From NCBI GenBank assembly GCA_963669155.1, contig OZ022581.1, positions 17,255,027-17,319,026 of the forward strand: a DNA stretch of 64,000 nucleotides, in the 5' to 3' direction. The position numbers and the translations under genes were made by a program. This DNA comes from Arbacia lixula (Eukaryota > Echinodermata > Echinoidea > Arbacioida > Arbaciidae). The notes under the pieces are model-generated. The model made no database searches. It had not been told where the DNA came from and was given only the letters and a program-made list of their open reading frames with translations. Every line of letters begins with the position of its first letter. Position 1 is the stretch's first letter. Positions 12,553 through 26,500 of this stretch are shown in pieces.

Positions 12553-14075
12553 CAGCTTTATAGCTTTTTATGTACAGTGAATACAACTTCCAGGAATCAG
12601 GATTTAGGTTTTACAACACTTGCATTGGTTTTGTATGAATATGCCTTTTTATGAGTTCAAATGTACAACATGTACAGGAGGGAATGTAAGAAAGAATGAC
12701 CAAGCTTATCTGATTTTCCGTTTGTGCAAACATTATATTAGTGGTTGAGCATCCACTAAAATGGATAAGAAAACCTTCACAGTCTGGTTTTACATTTCTC
12801 TTTCGTTACAGTGTGTTAGGGCCTTTGAAACAAGATGATACATACACATCCAGTATTGGAGTCAGATTAAGAATGACACACCTTTTTGAGTATCTTACAA
12901 GACTGAAGGACACCTTGGGTATTGTGGGGTGGTCATGTGGTTCACAAGATGATTGGGGTTGGGGGCAGGGGGGGGGGGAGGGGGAGAAAGGAGCATAGAG
13001 GGATGGGTATCAAAAGTTCAAAAAGGACAGTGATCACAGTGTCTGCCGACATGTATGACTATGAGTGGGGATAGATAGAGTTCATGATGCGGCACACTGT
13101 CCGAGATGTCTGGGAGTTCTCACTTGTGGCTTGGGTAGCGGGGACGAAGACTCCTGCAGTCGGTGGGATTAGCTGATGCCTTCATTAGTCATCCTGCGCC
13201 AGAGCGTCTGCAAGCGCTAACGGGGTAGAGGAGCTGCCAATGAGAAATTAACAGTTGGTTGTCATCTGTTTGTGGGGGTGACTGAGTGTGCGAGTGAGTG
13301 ACCTGCCTTCTTTCTTACCATTGGTTGCTGACCCGGGAAGACAGGATTTGTTTTTTGACCCAGCACTGCTGGTGTGGCCTGAGTCTAGACTAGCCACAAG
13401 TCTGTCTCCTGGAATATGCAGATAGATAATGACAAGATGATGATAAGAATTAAGACTGGGGTTCATTAGTGTAAGGAGCTGTTTTCATTCTTACTTAGTT
13501 TAACATGGAAGTAAATAGGTAGCTAGAAAAAAAAATGAATACATTGATTTTTGTCTGATGAATATCACACAATTACACTGGTTAAGAAATATATGGTGTT
13601 AAACAACTTTCTATTGGGCAATATATCAAGGTGGTCATTTAGCACAGGAGGTAGCATTAGTAAGCATATGTCATATTCATTGTTTCTATCCAGAAGAAAG
13701 AGACAGCAGAAAAGAAAGCAGAGTGGTACACAAGGAAATGAAATGACGCAGCAAGAAAGTGAGTTAGAGAAGAAGGGTGAAGTGGATTGCAGATGCCAAA
13801 ATGGTGACAATGATACTTTTTGAGATGAGGATTGGTGTGGAAAGAGAAAGGAGGAGAGAGAGAACAAAAAACAAGAGAGGAGAGAAATTGACAAGATCAT
13901 TGGTCCCTCTGTGTTTGTTGGAGGGACGTATCACCCTGACTCAGACGCACCTCACTTCCTCCCAAGGTAATGAGCAAAGGATGCTGGGATATGGGGGGAC
14001 AGGATGCGGTGGCCGGGTACCAGAGATTAGACGCCCTGGACTACAGGGGCTGAGAGGAGGAGAGAGGACTGGGAG

Positions 14076-14290
14076 GGAGAGAGAGAGAGAGAGAGAGAGA
14101 GACGAGGAGACAGATAAAGGGGGCATGGGAGGAAGAGCCAGGGAGACAGCCAGAGGGGAACGGTTGCTGGGGCGGAGGATGGGGCCCTAGAGATGAGCAG
14201 AGGGAAAGAGGAGGAGTAAGAGAAGGAGGCCTCACAGAGAAAGGAAGAGAGAGAGAGAAAGAGAGGGAGAGAGGGAGAGAGGGAGGGCAG
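14076..14290. repeat. GA-rich purine tract
   Basis: Perfect GA at about 14076-14102 followed by imperfect purine-rich sequence to about 14290. Confidence 0.8.
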
Positions 14291-15165
14291 ACAAGGAATC
14301 ATATAAAGGGGAATGGAGAAGAAATTGAGAGGGGAACAGTTGTGGGTATCAGGAGAGTTAGGTACTGGTGTGGGATATGGGACCCACGAGAGGAGGATGA
14401 GAAGAAACTAAAATTGATAGACGGATGGAGGGGAAGAGAGACTGACCAATGGAGATAAAAAATAATTGTCTTCACATGTTACAGGAGCAGACCGGTGAGA
14501 GATGTATAGAAAGAGGATGGTGAACCTACCAGGTTTACCTTTCAAGAATTGATTGAGGTCTATATGATGCAGGCTACCTTGCAGTCAGCCCCACTGTGAC
14601 CTAGCTCACGCTCTTGCTCCATGGCCCAGGCCAGATTACCCAGCTCATTGGAGCTCTCTCTCTCTGCCCGGTTTGCCAAGCAGGAAGTGGCAGAGGATGG
14701 ATGGAGGGAAACCGTTCGGCTGGATGCCGGAGATGGTCCAGGCCAGAAAAACAAGTGCTATACAACAAAAGAAGCCCAAGAGAAAGATGTTTGGCTGCTT
14801 AATGCCTTCCACAGCCTGGCCAGGCAAGCGTCACTGCTCCAGTTATGACGCACACCACCACGGCCCCCTTGACTGGATCGCCCCACATCAGATGACTGGA
14901 TCGGTTCGCTCGCTAGCTGCCTGCTTGGGCTGGAGATGTGCATCCATTGTTTCCCAGCAGGCCATTATGGAGGGTGTGCATATGGCTCATACCCATGAAA
15001 ATATCATGAAAATGAACAAAAAGAGTATGGACAAATAGAAACTTTTATCCACAAATCTTGAACACTATAACACTAAAAGAAATATTCCATACACATTATA
15101 TTTTGAGTATGATGAGCTGCAATGTACATTTGGGCATTAAGTTGTAAGACTATTGTGTCAGACCC

Positions 15166-15203
15166 AGAGAGAGAGAGAAGGACGGAGGAGAGAGAGAGAG
15201 AGA

Positions 15204-15250
<47 letters not shown>
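15166..15250. repeat. (GA)n microsatellite
   Basis: Imperfect, then nearly perfect, GA dinucleotide tract. Confidence 0.9.
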
Positions 15251-15252
<2 letters not shown>

Positions 15253-16025
15253 AAGGGGAAAAAGACAGAGAGGCTACATGTATGCGAGAGGGATGGATTT
15301 GCATCAATTAGCCATTATGATGAGTGTTTATTGTCATTGTAACTGCCAACTGCTCTCCACTTAGCATTAGATAAATCACACCAACTCTCTCCCATCCATT
15401 GCATTCCCATACAGCCTCCTTACTACATGCATGAATACCATCAATCATAACCAACAAACAGATAGCACTATCTATCTGTGAAAACCATCCACCCTGAACT
15501 GCTTCCTCTCCTGAGCTTCAGAGTGAGTCGCTCAGTGTTTGTGCTGCTGCAGAGCTGTGTTCTTTGCTTCCCCCACACTAACTGTTGCATGCTTTGCCTA
15601 GCCTAGTTCCAGGCTGTGGTGTGCGTGGACATACTGCGTACCGGGACACATACATGTACAGTAGACTAAGCACTGCTGTAACATCTAAGTCTGGTCACAT
15701 AGACTAAGCATTGTGTCACCCTTGCTCTAGTGTGAGGGAAGGCTGATGAGAGAGTTTTAGTCTAAGCATCTAGACTTAGCTGTGGTTACAGTGGTGCATT
15801 GTGGAGAAACCGACTCTACAGCCTGGATTGAGGCTATGGTTTGCCTTGAGTGGTGTGCATGGGACACAGTTGACTGCTTCTCAGCCATTGTGTTTGATTA
15901 GTTTGTGTGGTGTGTGTGCAGGCATTGTGGCCTAGTGGGAAGACAAGGAAGTGAAATATTTGCAGTGGTGCATTGATTGATTGATGATGTCTACACTGCT
16001 GTTATTTTTTTCAGAGGTAGTTCAG

Positions 16026-16490
16026 TGAGGAATGAGAGGGAGGAAAGCAAGAGAGAGAGGAAAGCAAGAGAGAGAGAGCGGGAGAGAGAGAGTGGGAGAA
16101 AGAGAGAAAGAGGAGCAAAGTAAGAGAATAATGAGGTGGAAATTGTGTGTTAGACTGGAAAAAATCAATACGAGAGAAGAGGACATTGGACAAGAAGAAA
16201 AAGAATGAAAAAAAAGTGAAAGAGAAGGAGAGAATGAAGGAAAGAGTAAGAGATGGTACAGGAAGTGAAAAGAGGCCAGGCAATAGGTGATTATTGCAGT
16301 CTACAATATATTTTTATCAGGGAGATTGAGAGTGAGAGACAGAGGGGGACAGAGAGAGAGAGAGAGAGTGAGAGAGAGAGACAGATGGAGACAGACACAG
16401 AGAGATAGATAAAGAGTGAGAGACAGGGAAAGAGATATAGGGGGATACAGAGAGAAGGGGGCAGAGAGAGACAGGGAGGGACAGAAATAG
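16026..16490. repeat. Two GA-rich purine tracts
   Basis: Imperfect GA repeats at about 16026-16260 and 16317-16490, interrupted by a short AT-rich segment. Confidence 0.8.
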
Positions 16491-16972
16491 AGAAGTGGTC
16501 ACGCTTACTGCAGATACAGTTTCTGTGTTGCTTTTGAATAGCATATATTTCAATCCATTAACTATGTAAGCCATCTTCTTCAGTCCGTGATATAATGTTA
16601 TATTGTGTTTCTCATTAAATTCATTTTACAATTGAAGATGAAATGCATTTAATTCAAGCAGTTTGTGGAAATTCGGGTAATAAGAAAAATAGATATTGAG
16701 TTGCTTTAATTTTCAAGCGAAAGATGACAATTTTCTTTTTCTTCAATCAAAAACGGCTCAGAGGCGAGGATGTAATTGAAGCAGACAGGATACGTTTTCA
16801 TTGCAGCAATTAATATTGAGATCATTTAGTATGAAATACATGTCAGTGTTGTTCCGATGTATCATTGAAGCCCTTGTTTCTGTCACGAAGGCAGAATTTG
16901 ATACAGTAAGACGGAGTATCATTGAGGTAATTAATCTGGATCTCCCTGTTTGTGTTATCGCCTCTCTCACAG

Positions 16973-18111
16973 ACCTTGAAGGAGAGGGGACTGGAATGGG
17001 GAAGAAAGCCAAGTCAGAGTCGGCATCTGAAGTGACGAGGCGGTCGTCTGTCAAGGGCCGTCAAGCTAAGGACAAAAAGCAGCAGCAGCAGCAGCCCCCT
17101 CTGGGATCAGCCAATGGACATAGCCGGGAGAGACCCACCACGAGGAGACACAGCTCCCTGACCAAGGAGCAGGGCAGCAAGACGGCGCAGAGGAGGCACT
17201 CCAGGGCAGAGCGTAGATCCCAGGAGGGGAGAGACTCAAAGGCTGCCATCGTCAATGGGAAGACCAGAGGCGAGAAGAGGAAACGGGAGAAGGGAGGTGG
17301 AGATGGAGCGGAGGGAGGAGATGAAATGAGAGACACAGCTGTTACTGAGAGTGAGCCTCTGACAAACGGGCACGTGGAGGAAGAGGAGGAGGAGGAGGAG
17401 CGAGAGGTGGAGGAGGGAGAAGGGGAGGAGGGAGCCACCAATGGCAGGGAAACTGCTGCTGATGATGATGAGCAGGGTCGTCAGCACGCTGGCAGCGCTG
17501 CCAGCCCCGTGGCTGCACTAGTGGCTGAGTCTGCCGGTGAGTCAGCGGCAGCCAGCACAGGAGGAGGGGGCACGACAGCCGGCGCGGATCAAGTGCCTTC
17601 AGAGAAGCAAGCCCTGACAGGTGCTGGGGCAGCGAGTGGGGGGCACTGCACCACGCTCGTGACGGAGCTCCAGGATGAAATTGATGACACAAAGCTTGCT
17701 GATGATGCAGAGGCAGCGACAGAGGCAGAGGCTGAGGCTGACAGCTCTCCCGCTGCACCACTGAACTCCTGCGATAACTCTCTTCCCAAGCAAACCCCGC
17801 CGACAGACTCTCCGAGCGAGCCAGCCGAGAACGACGAAGCAACAGCCCCGCACGCAACTGCCATCATGCGGACAACCCTGGCGGTGGACTCGATGGAGGG
17901 TGGTGTGGAGGGGTCAAACGGCGCTGATGTGGAGGATGGTGTGAGGGGGTGTGAGGAAATGGAGAGGAGTGAGTCAGCAGTGCCAAGTGACACGGGCCAC
18001 AGTCTGGAGGGCGATACCAAATCCCAGAACGGGATGGACGACGGAGCAGAGAAGAGGGTTCCCTCTCCTACCAGCTCCTTCTCCAACGACACGGATAGTA
18101 CTCCATCCAAG
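16973..18111 (+). CDS. RREB1: RREB1 N-terminal exon, acidic and low complexity
   Basis: The acceptor is a pyrimidine tract ending CTCTCTCACAG at 16972; the donor is AAG|GTATGC at 18111/18112. The first in-frame ATG after the acceptor is at 16996 (G at -3 and +4), giving 372 residues that begin MGKKAKSES. The frame stays open back to the acceptor, so an upstream coding exon is possible. The product is disordered: a basic KKAKS..RRSS start, a Q5 run (about 17083), RRH/SR-rich basic segments, a Glu run (EEEEEEEE near 17380), then long Ala/Glu/Ser/Thr stretches. No folded domain is visible. It ends at a codon boundary, matching the phase-0 start of the finger exon. Assignment to RREB1 rests on strand, phase and position, because this part is not conserved. 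Confidence 0.68.
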
Positions 18112-21100
18112 GTATGCATTATAGTTTACCACTATATACTAGATTCTTGTAAAGCCTTACAAAATATGCATTCACTTCATTCATCATTACCATGTACACA
18201 ATATCATTTCTGCAACACTTGAGCAATCCACATATGTTGTGCATGTTTAGAACAGCTTTGAAAAGAAAGAAATATTTTGTCTGGCATGGACAAAATGATA
18301 TCTTCCATTGGAGTTGTGCATTTAGCCCTGACTTGCGCATGAGTAACAAAAAGTCATAAACTGTGATACAATCTTATGGGTTTACACTACAGAATGATGT
18401 CTGTAATAAAACCCCAAAATATCCATTGTGAGAGATCCCTTTCTCACACTAAAATGTCAAAAAATGAAAGTAGAGCAACAGGAAAGCCTTAACAATCCCT
18501 TTCAGTGTCATCACTCCAAAAAAGATGGTTACATGACAGGGGCAACAACTATTGGCAGTACATTGCAACACTCAGTTATCCAAAGGAGAGAGTTTTGCAT
18601 GTATTACGAGTGAGGGTTCGACATTGTTTGTGTCTGAAGCTAGTGCAATATGGGTTTGACTGAGATGTTGAATAGCCGAGTCTTGCCTTTTTAACAGGTG
18701 TCAATTGTTCTTCCTGTTAGACTTGCCAGTGCATTCATGATGGAGATGTGTCAGCCATGAGAGTGTGTGGAGATAATTGGAGTGTTGAGTACTTTAGAAC
18801 ATTACAGGAGAAGGAGGAGAAGGAGATGGAAAGAGAGGGAGAGGGTATGAATGAGGATGATACATAACAGAAAGAAGGAGAGAGAGAGCATAAGAAAAAA
18901 CTAAAGGAAATATAAGAATGAATGAGACAATCACACTATCACAGACACACAGATACAAACACAGACAGACACAAACACACAGATTAACACACACACAAAC
19001 GTACATTAACACACGGAAACGTAAAGCAGTATTATAATACATTCTAATGTTTTTGTACTCTTACTTTAACAGTAAAGTTATAAAACTATTAACTTCCTAT
19101 AATAGCCTTTTCGTCAACATTTTTGTTAAATTACCTCTTTGATTTGTGTCTTCTTGTTTGATAAAAATGGTGTTAAATGGATTTTTTTTCAAAATGTTTG
19201 AGTATATAGTGCAAAGTAGGTTTCTGTATCTTTCATGTGCTGCTATATTGCAGTCATCCCAGATAAACAACCATCCATAATTCCTCCCCCATCAAAGTTT
19301 ACCACATCAGACATGAATTATTGGAACAGTCTCCATTGTTCATACTTATTATTTGTTAGAAAAAAAAGGTGGATAGACTGTTATTGTGAGGAACATTATC
19401 ACTATTTGTAGAGGGAGGAGTTTGCAGTCAACCATAATCAAATTAAAGGGATCAGTGATGCTTGTTACTGTGATACTTCAACTCTTCCTGCCAGTTGGCC
19501 ATATTGTGACATTAAGTTATTAGTTCAATGATTGTCACATGTATGACAAATATTCTTTCATAAAAGTCCAGACATGAACTTCGTTGATCATGTGAAATAC
19601 AACACACAATCACTTTGATTTTATATTTCAAATAAAGCTTCCAGATGAATGCTATGGATTTATAGATGAGGACATATTCTGGCATCTCTTTTTTGATACC
19701 TTTCAAAATGTTATCTCTTTCGCTACAACTTTTCTTTGTTTCTACGAACCCCACGACTGTCTTTAAACCCTAGTTTCATGAGAGCACTCGTTCTGTACTG
19801 CCCTAATCTTGCTCACTCACTCATTCACTCATGCACGCAAGATGCACAATGTATTGGAATGACAGAACAGTGGAGGTACTTTGTACCCAAACAGATTTCT
19901 AGCCCGGCCATGATGCGATGTTTGGATGCTGTGATATGAATGTATTAATTTGATGCAGGCTGCCATGACAGACTTTGATTTATCACCATGATTCTGTCGG
20001 ACATGGCAATGGTTGTGAAGATGTTAAGGTGTCGTTGCATGAAATGTAGTGATGGGTGTGCGTGCTGCAGCAAGTGGGTTTGTAGAAGGGGATTAGGGGG
20101 CTTAAGCTTGCTGAATGAAGGTTGTGAGCTTAAGCTCCTCCCACAACACTGCATTGAGACCCTTGCTTAGGTTTGGTCAGATTGAAGGAATATTGTCAAA
20201 ATATGTCTTTCTGTTATTTTGAATCCTGAAGTGTGGGTAGTCTGACTGCGGAATAACCAAGAATTTGCAGCAGGAATTTCCAATACAAACTTTGGAATAT
20301 TTCATTACCTCTGAATAAGCTTGAAATATTTAGCAGTCTGACCACACACGGATTGAATCTTGAGAGTTTGGTCATGTGACTTCTCCTCAGGAAAGCGAGG
20401 TGGTGGGCATACACCCATGATCCATGTGAAGGCTGAAAGTGAATCTAGTTACTTGGGAGTAGGGTATAATACTTGCATAGGGAGACAAGAGAATGGGAGT
20501 TGTTTGTGTGCAGTTATTGATTTATCATACATTATTATTGGTGAAAGATAACAATGTTTAAGTGGGTCTTTGCTTGTTTAAAGATAAAACAGACATTTCA
20601 ATAGGTAATATAGATTTGCAGATTGTCTGTGTGACTTTCAGACTAAGATTCGCTCTGTGCAGCTTGAAAGATTGTTCAACCTAGCAACAAGTGTTATCTA
20701 TGCAATCCAAAGGTTGGACAAAATCATGGACAGTTTCCATATCAGGCACCCGGAGAAGAAAGAACCATCAATTTGTCCATCAGGATAAACAATCCATTGA
20801 TTTCATCTGCATTTCTGGAACTGGGAAGGCTAGATTGACGACTAGCCAGTCAGGCATTGTGACGTTGGGTATTGTGTGCGACACGATGGGAGCATCTGGT
20901 GAGAGGACATAACAACAGTATTGGGCTGTTTGCTGCGTGTTTGTGTCCAAGGTTGAGAGCAACTCCCTTTCTCTATCGACATCACTGCTGGCCTGATATC
21001 TAGATACGGTACCAGTGACTCGGTAAACACGTATGAACCAAGTTTGGATTCATCATCTTGTTTGCCTTGCATTGTCTGGGCTGGCCATGCCTGTGAATGT

Positions 21101-22082
21101 GTGATTGTGATCTGCATAACAAGAGCAGGATGCAGTGGTGTTCAGACTCGCGTGCAAAAGAACGATTTGAGATTTGATTTTGTGCGATGAGAAAGCAATG
21201 CTGTATGTTTCCAATAAGTAGTTTGGCAACTCAGAAAGATGTGCTGTTGTTTGTAGTTAAAAGTGGTTTATTGTCACTCACAGTATATGAAACAACTGAA
21301 ATGTTAGAAATGGGAGCTAGTGTGTAAGGCCATCGCCCTCCCCTCACACACCTAGCCCAAACCCACACACCTAGCCCAAACCCACCCACAAACAAACAAA
21401 CACAAGCACACACACAATTACACTCATAGGCAGTCACACACATGTCATTAAACTAGTCATTATGTTGATGAAAAGAAAGAAAATAGACATGGCCATGGGT
21501 GTTGTATTCACATTCTATTCTACACTTATTTCAGTCAAGTAATACCATTCACAAGAAGTTTTACCATTCTTTTTTTGTCCCTGTAATTTATTTTGAGCTT
21601 TATTGTAAGCTAGCTAAGCCCAAGCAGTAATCAAGGCCTCATCCAAAGCTTCTTATACTAAACTTATAGATTGGCCTTAGGTGTGGAGCTCTATTGCGGG
21701 CCTGTCTGAACATCAGCAATTCTCCGATACCAAGTTTTCACAGAGCCCTTTTCAGAAACACCAGACCATACTATTTCACCCTTCCTTGCCCTTTTTAAGA
21801 GGATATCTTACAAGTAAGTATTCCAAGAATTAGTGCAGTGAGTCTGACCTATACTCCAGCCTTCATTATTTTATTTTCACATAAGTCTTATCTGTCCATC
21901 CCTTCTCTTTCCCTCTCTGGCTGTATCTTTGTTTCTCTCTGTTTTTTCTAACTCTTATGCAACTCTTCCATCTTCCTCTTTTCTCTCTCTCTAACCCTTT
22001 ATCTGTATCTCGTCCATACATCTCTCGCTGCTAATTTTCTCTCTGTCTCTCTTCCTCTCTTCTATTTCTCTCCATTTCAAGA

Positions 22083-22142
<60 letters not shown>

Positions 22143-23359
22143 TCTGTATGTCTGTCGTTCTCTCATTTCAAATGGATGTATTGGATATACCGGTATATGG
22201 ATATGTATCGGTTTCTCTCTCTATTTCTGTCTCTATCTCTCTATCCCCCTCTTTCCGTTCCCTGTCCTCTCCTCTCTGGATATCTCCCCCATCAGCCTGT
22301 GTCTCTGTCCCATCTTTCCCCTCCCCTCTCATCCCCTCCCCCTCCCCTCTCTTCCCCCTCCCCCTCCCCTCTCATCCACCCCCACCCCCCCTCTCCACTG
22401 GTCCCCCACTCCAATCCAACAAGTAGCTAGACCTCAATCTTTCCTGCATAGCCATCCTCCTCTTCCTCTGCACACATTCCCATACTCTGCACAGTGCTTT
22501 GAGTCCAAAGGTTAGAGAGTATTGTTGAAACAGGCCTATAGATTCTGTTGCTATGAGTACCATCATTGCACACCCCTCTTCAGCGGGCGATGGGGTGAGC
22601 TACTGGTACACCCTGCCTTATCAGGACATGTTGACTTCATCTTCCACGCTGCCATATATATTACATGTACTTAACACATAGATTAGATATATTAGTGTGA
22701 TACCATTTATGAAAACAAAGTAAATGTGGATATAAAACTTGTTTTTACTGTATGTCAAGATGCCCTCTATAAAGTTAACCTTTCTTGAGGGGCGGATATA
22801 CTCAAAATGTAGAACTTCACATGAGTTACATAATATAAGGAGCTGCTACCAACTCTAGCATTGGCCCATTTCACATTTCCTGCTTGAACTGATTATGTCG
22901 CTGTTCGGCATTACAGAGAGCAATTTTCTGCAGTTTTCTATCAATCAATGTGTACAGTACATTAGGCTGTGTATCAGCTAAGTGAAATGCATGCTGGGCA
23001 CACCCAATGGAACAGTCCATGCATGAAAGCTGAATGGGGCTGTTTGTATGAGAAGTTGTGCTGGTAGGAGCTAGGCTAGCCTAAGTCCCGGGCTGTGGTC
23101 CATTTCTTTTCTACTGAAAGGTTTCATCAAAGGTTAGTCTTGACACACAGACTGAATTCCTCCTGCTCTCTACCGCTGTGCAACAAGCAGTCAGGGCAGG
23201 TCATGCTTAGTCTTCATGTCTAGACTGAGTTGTGATTGCACTGCGTAAGAAAGAATATGTGTAGATCATTGAAGCTAGGCTAGCAGTAGGCTTGATGGTG
23301 GGTGCCCCTCCCATTTTTGCATTGTTGGTCTGTATTTGCATAGAAAGACCAGGCATGCA

Positions 23360-23433
<74 letters not shown>

Positions 23434-23441
23434 CTCTCTCT

Positions 23442-23515
<74 letters not shown>

Positions 23516-26500
23516 TTTCTCTCTCTCTGTATGGGTTGTATGGTTTCATTTCCCAGCCTCCCATTCCATGCTTGCGTTAACCCTCTAAGCACTAGAGTGG
23601 CTGCTTCTCTGTGAGACTTGTATGTATTAATGTTGACCAAAATGCCTCATTGGCACTTTAAAATTTAATTACATACCTTACAAATATTCATATAGCATTA
23701 CACACATTTTGTTTGAGGTGATGGGAAAAATACTACATCTTCTCTGGTGTGCATGGATATGATTCAAATAACTTATAACCATGGCTGTACACTTGTCAAT
23801 TTTTGGGCAACCTTTTTTTTTTCTGAGGGGGGGGGGGATGTTTAGTTGGCCAGTGGAAGACAGATTTCAGTAGCTAAAATCAAAACAGGGCAAAGTTCAA
23901 CAGTTGTTGAGATAGTAAATAATAATCTATGACTTATCTGCTCTGTTCTGTATCTGCTCTAGATACTACCATTTCTTTCCATTTCCTCACACACAGAACA
24001 CATATTTTATGGTCATTTCATGAGTCAGAATACTGGCAATGGCATGGCCGTGACCGTGGCCTGTTTTCCTGTGTCCAGTGATTCATTGAACAAGCTCACA
24101 GTGATCAATTCACCTCAATCTAACCATTTTTAATATAATGCACTGTACAATGATTCTAGCTGATTGATTGACCATGTTGCTGAAATGTTTAATCACAAGA
24201 ATGTCAGATCTTTTATGATCTTTGAAAGATTTTTTTTTACAGAGATCAACTACATGCATTTATACCCAGTGAAATTTTATGAAGGTTGCCCCTGATGTAC
24301 ATTCATGTCATGAGTTTTCTAATTACAAACACCGCAAAAAGTCTTTTTTGCTGCAATTATGTTTTCCCTTATCTACACCATTTAATTCAATAGATCTACA
24401 AAGGGCCAAAGACCACCAGACTTATAATCATACAAAACCCCAATAATAAACCAGCTGACTGCAACTGTAAAATTGATTCTGACAGCGATTTGCCCTGCAG
24501 TGCATTAGCTATTATGGGTCAATTTGATCAAGCAGAAGTTGAATATCTTTTTTTTTCTATGGAACTTGATAAATTGGTCTCAAAGTCAGATTTTATGTCA
24601 ATAATCAAATTTGACTTGCCAGTGAAATAGAAATGAGAAGTAGTCTAGGGAGTGTCCATCCAAAATTGTGAACTTTGAATGTAGTGGAAAATACACAATC
24701 TTTTAAGAAACATTCAATAAATCAGATGTGAAGAGGAAAGGGGAAAACCTTTCTTAATTTAGATTTCAATGTAGAATGTATGTGGTAAAATATAATGGAT
24801 TATTACTGTATTGTTTTCTTTGGGGCTTATACCCAGGTCTTCCCAGTGTCTTGAGCTCTGCTGGTATATTGTATCTGTCAACATAAGTAACGATGGTTCC
24901 TGATGTTGTCACAATCTTAGAGGACAAACATTAGTTAACGACCTTCCCTTTTTAATTCCTCGTAAGGAAAGGTGCTCAAACAATTTTGATTTTTCTTTTT
25001 TTGACCTCAGAGTCAGATTGTACACAGTGGTTGTTGTAGTGCATATATTGCCTCGGTTATATCAGGTCCTCCTATGTAGATACGAGATAGTGATGACGGG
25101 TTGGATGTGGAGAGGAGGAAAATGCGAGAGGAGAGAGCTAGGGGGGGGGGGGGGGCAGAGGAGAGGCAAGGGGGTGTTAGTGGGGTGTGGAGAATAATCT
25201 CACCATCTGGCTTTTCAGCCAGTCACTGTTTCCACCTCTTGAGCAGGGAATTGCATTTAAAGGGCAGAGGGGTTGGTTGCTGTCTGAGGGGAGCAAGATG
25301 TTATTTCAGTCTCAAGTCAAGGAAGATGTAGCCATCTGAGGAGGGATGGACGAGAGCAAGGGAAGGAGGGGGAGGAATGAGAGAAAGAGAGGGGAGAGAA
25401 GGGAGAGACAATGGGAAGAGGGAACTTTGAATCAGGGTTTCTCAGGAAGATTATAAATACTACTCTTAATGGTAGAAGTGAAAAATGAAATTAAAGATGT
25501 AAAAGTATTTTGAAGTAGTAAATACAGGAAGGGAGTAGCAGTAGGGTAGAGGAGAAAGATGAAGAGAGAGAAAGAGAGAGGGGGAGAGAGAGAAGAAGAG
25601 AGAATGAGAGGAGTGAGAGAAAAGGAGAGAGAAAGAGAGGGGGAGAGGGAAAGAGAGGGAGAAAGGGAGAGAGATAGGAAGAGAGAGAAAGAAAAAGAGA
25701 GAGAGAGAGAGAGAGAGAGGAGTGAAAGGGGAAGTATCTTGAGTTAAGCTTACCTTGAGTGAAAGTAAAGTCTTATAAAGGAAAAGGGTGATATTATTGT
25801 ATTGTGAATCATTGCATCAAAGGGCAGAACCTGGTAACATTAATAATGAAAGACAGGAACTGAGTAGAATGAGAGATGCGAGCAATAAAGAGTGCTTGCA
25901 TGCATGTAGTGTGTGTGAGCGTATACTGTACGTGCAGAGTGAGGAGGATGCTGGAGGAGATTGGGAGTACTGGTGGCTGGCTCCACAACTTATGTTATTC
26001 ATCATTTCCACTGGGTTGCCATGATGACTCCTTCCTCTTAATGGCATTTCAGTCTGTCTCCCGATATTCTCTCAAACTGGTTCTTCAAGGTGCGTGGTAT
26101 CAGCTCGCTGTCCTCTCTTTCTTTCTCTCCCTGTACCCCCCCCCCCCCCTTCTCTCTTTCCTGCCCCCCAGTACTCTTGCCCTCTCCATCTCCCTCTCTC
26201 TCCCTCTCCTTCTCCCTCTCCTTCTCCCTCTCCCTCTCCCTCTCTGTATTCTTCTCCTTATTCCTCTCCTTATTTCTCTCCCTTTTCTCTTTGCATCCAT
26301 CTCCCTCTCCTTCTCCTTCTCCCATTCCCTTTCCTTCTCCCTCTACCCTTCCCTCTCCCACTCCTTCTCCCTCTCGTATTGTATCCCTCTTTTTCTCCCC
26401 CTCTATCTCTATCTTTGCCTCCTTTCACCCCCCCCCCCCCCCATCTCTCCCCACCCCCACTCCAACCCCAATCCTGCATCGTCAGCACACCGTGAGGCGG

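Larger units (their letters stand above)
9258..16972. other. Non-coding region before the RREB1 N-terminal exon
   Basis: No supportable exon was found. The stretch holds a GT-rich run (about 10072-10101), a pure (GA)34 tract, several other GA tracts and one TTAA element. It also has GC-richer patches (about 11690-11930, 13085-13240, 14570-14960) that stand out from the AT-rich background and could be regulatory or unrecognised 5' exons. The patches contain short frames but none with a domain. Confidence 0.6.

Noticed and set aside
15928..15938. TGGCCTAGTGG, an exact match to a Pol III A box
   Set aside because: No B box (GGTTCGAnnCC) within the expected distance downstream, so no tRNA or SINE call.
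16801..16972. Extension of the RREB1 N-terminal frame upstream to 16801
   Set aside because: The frame starts at TTG and runs through a clear pyrimidine tract and CAG acceptor at 16972; the upstream peptide has different composition and no domain. Treated as intron.
18112..18222. Continuation of the N-terminal frame past 18111
   Set aside because: A GTATGC donor interrupts it and the peptide beyond changes character abruptly; read as intron.
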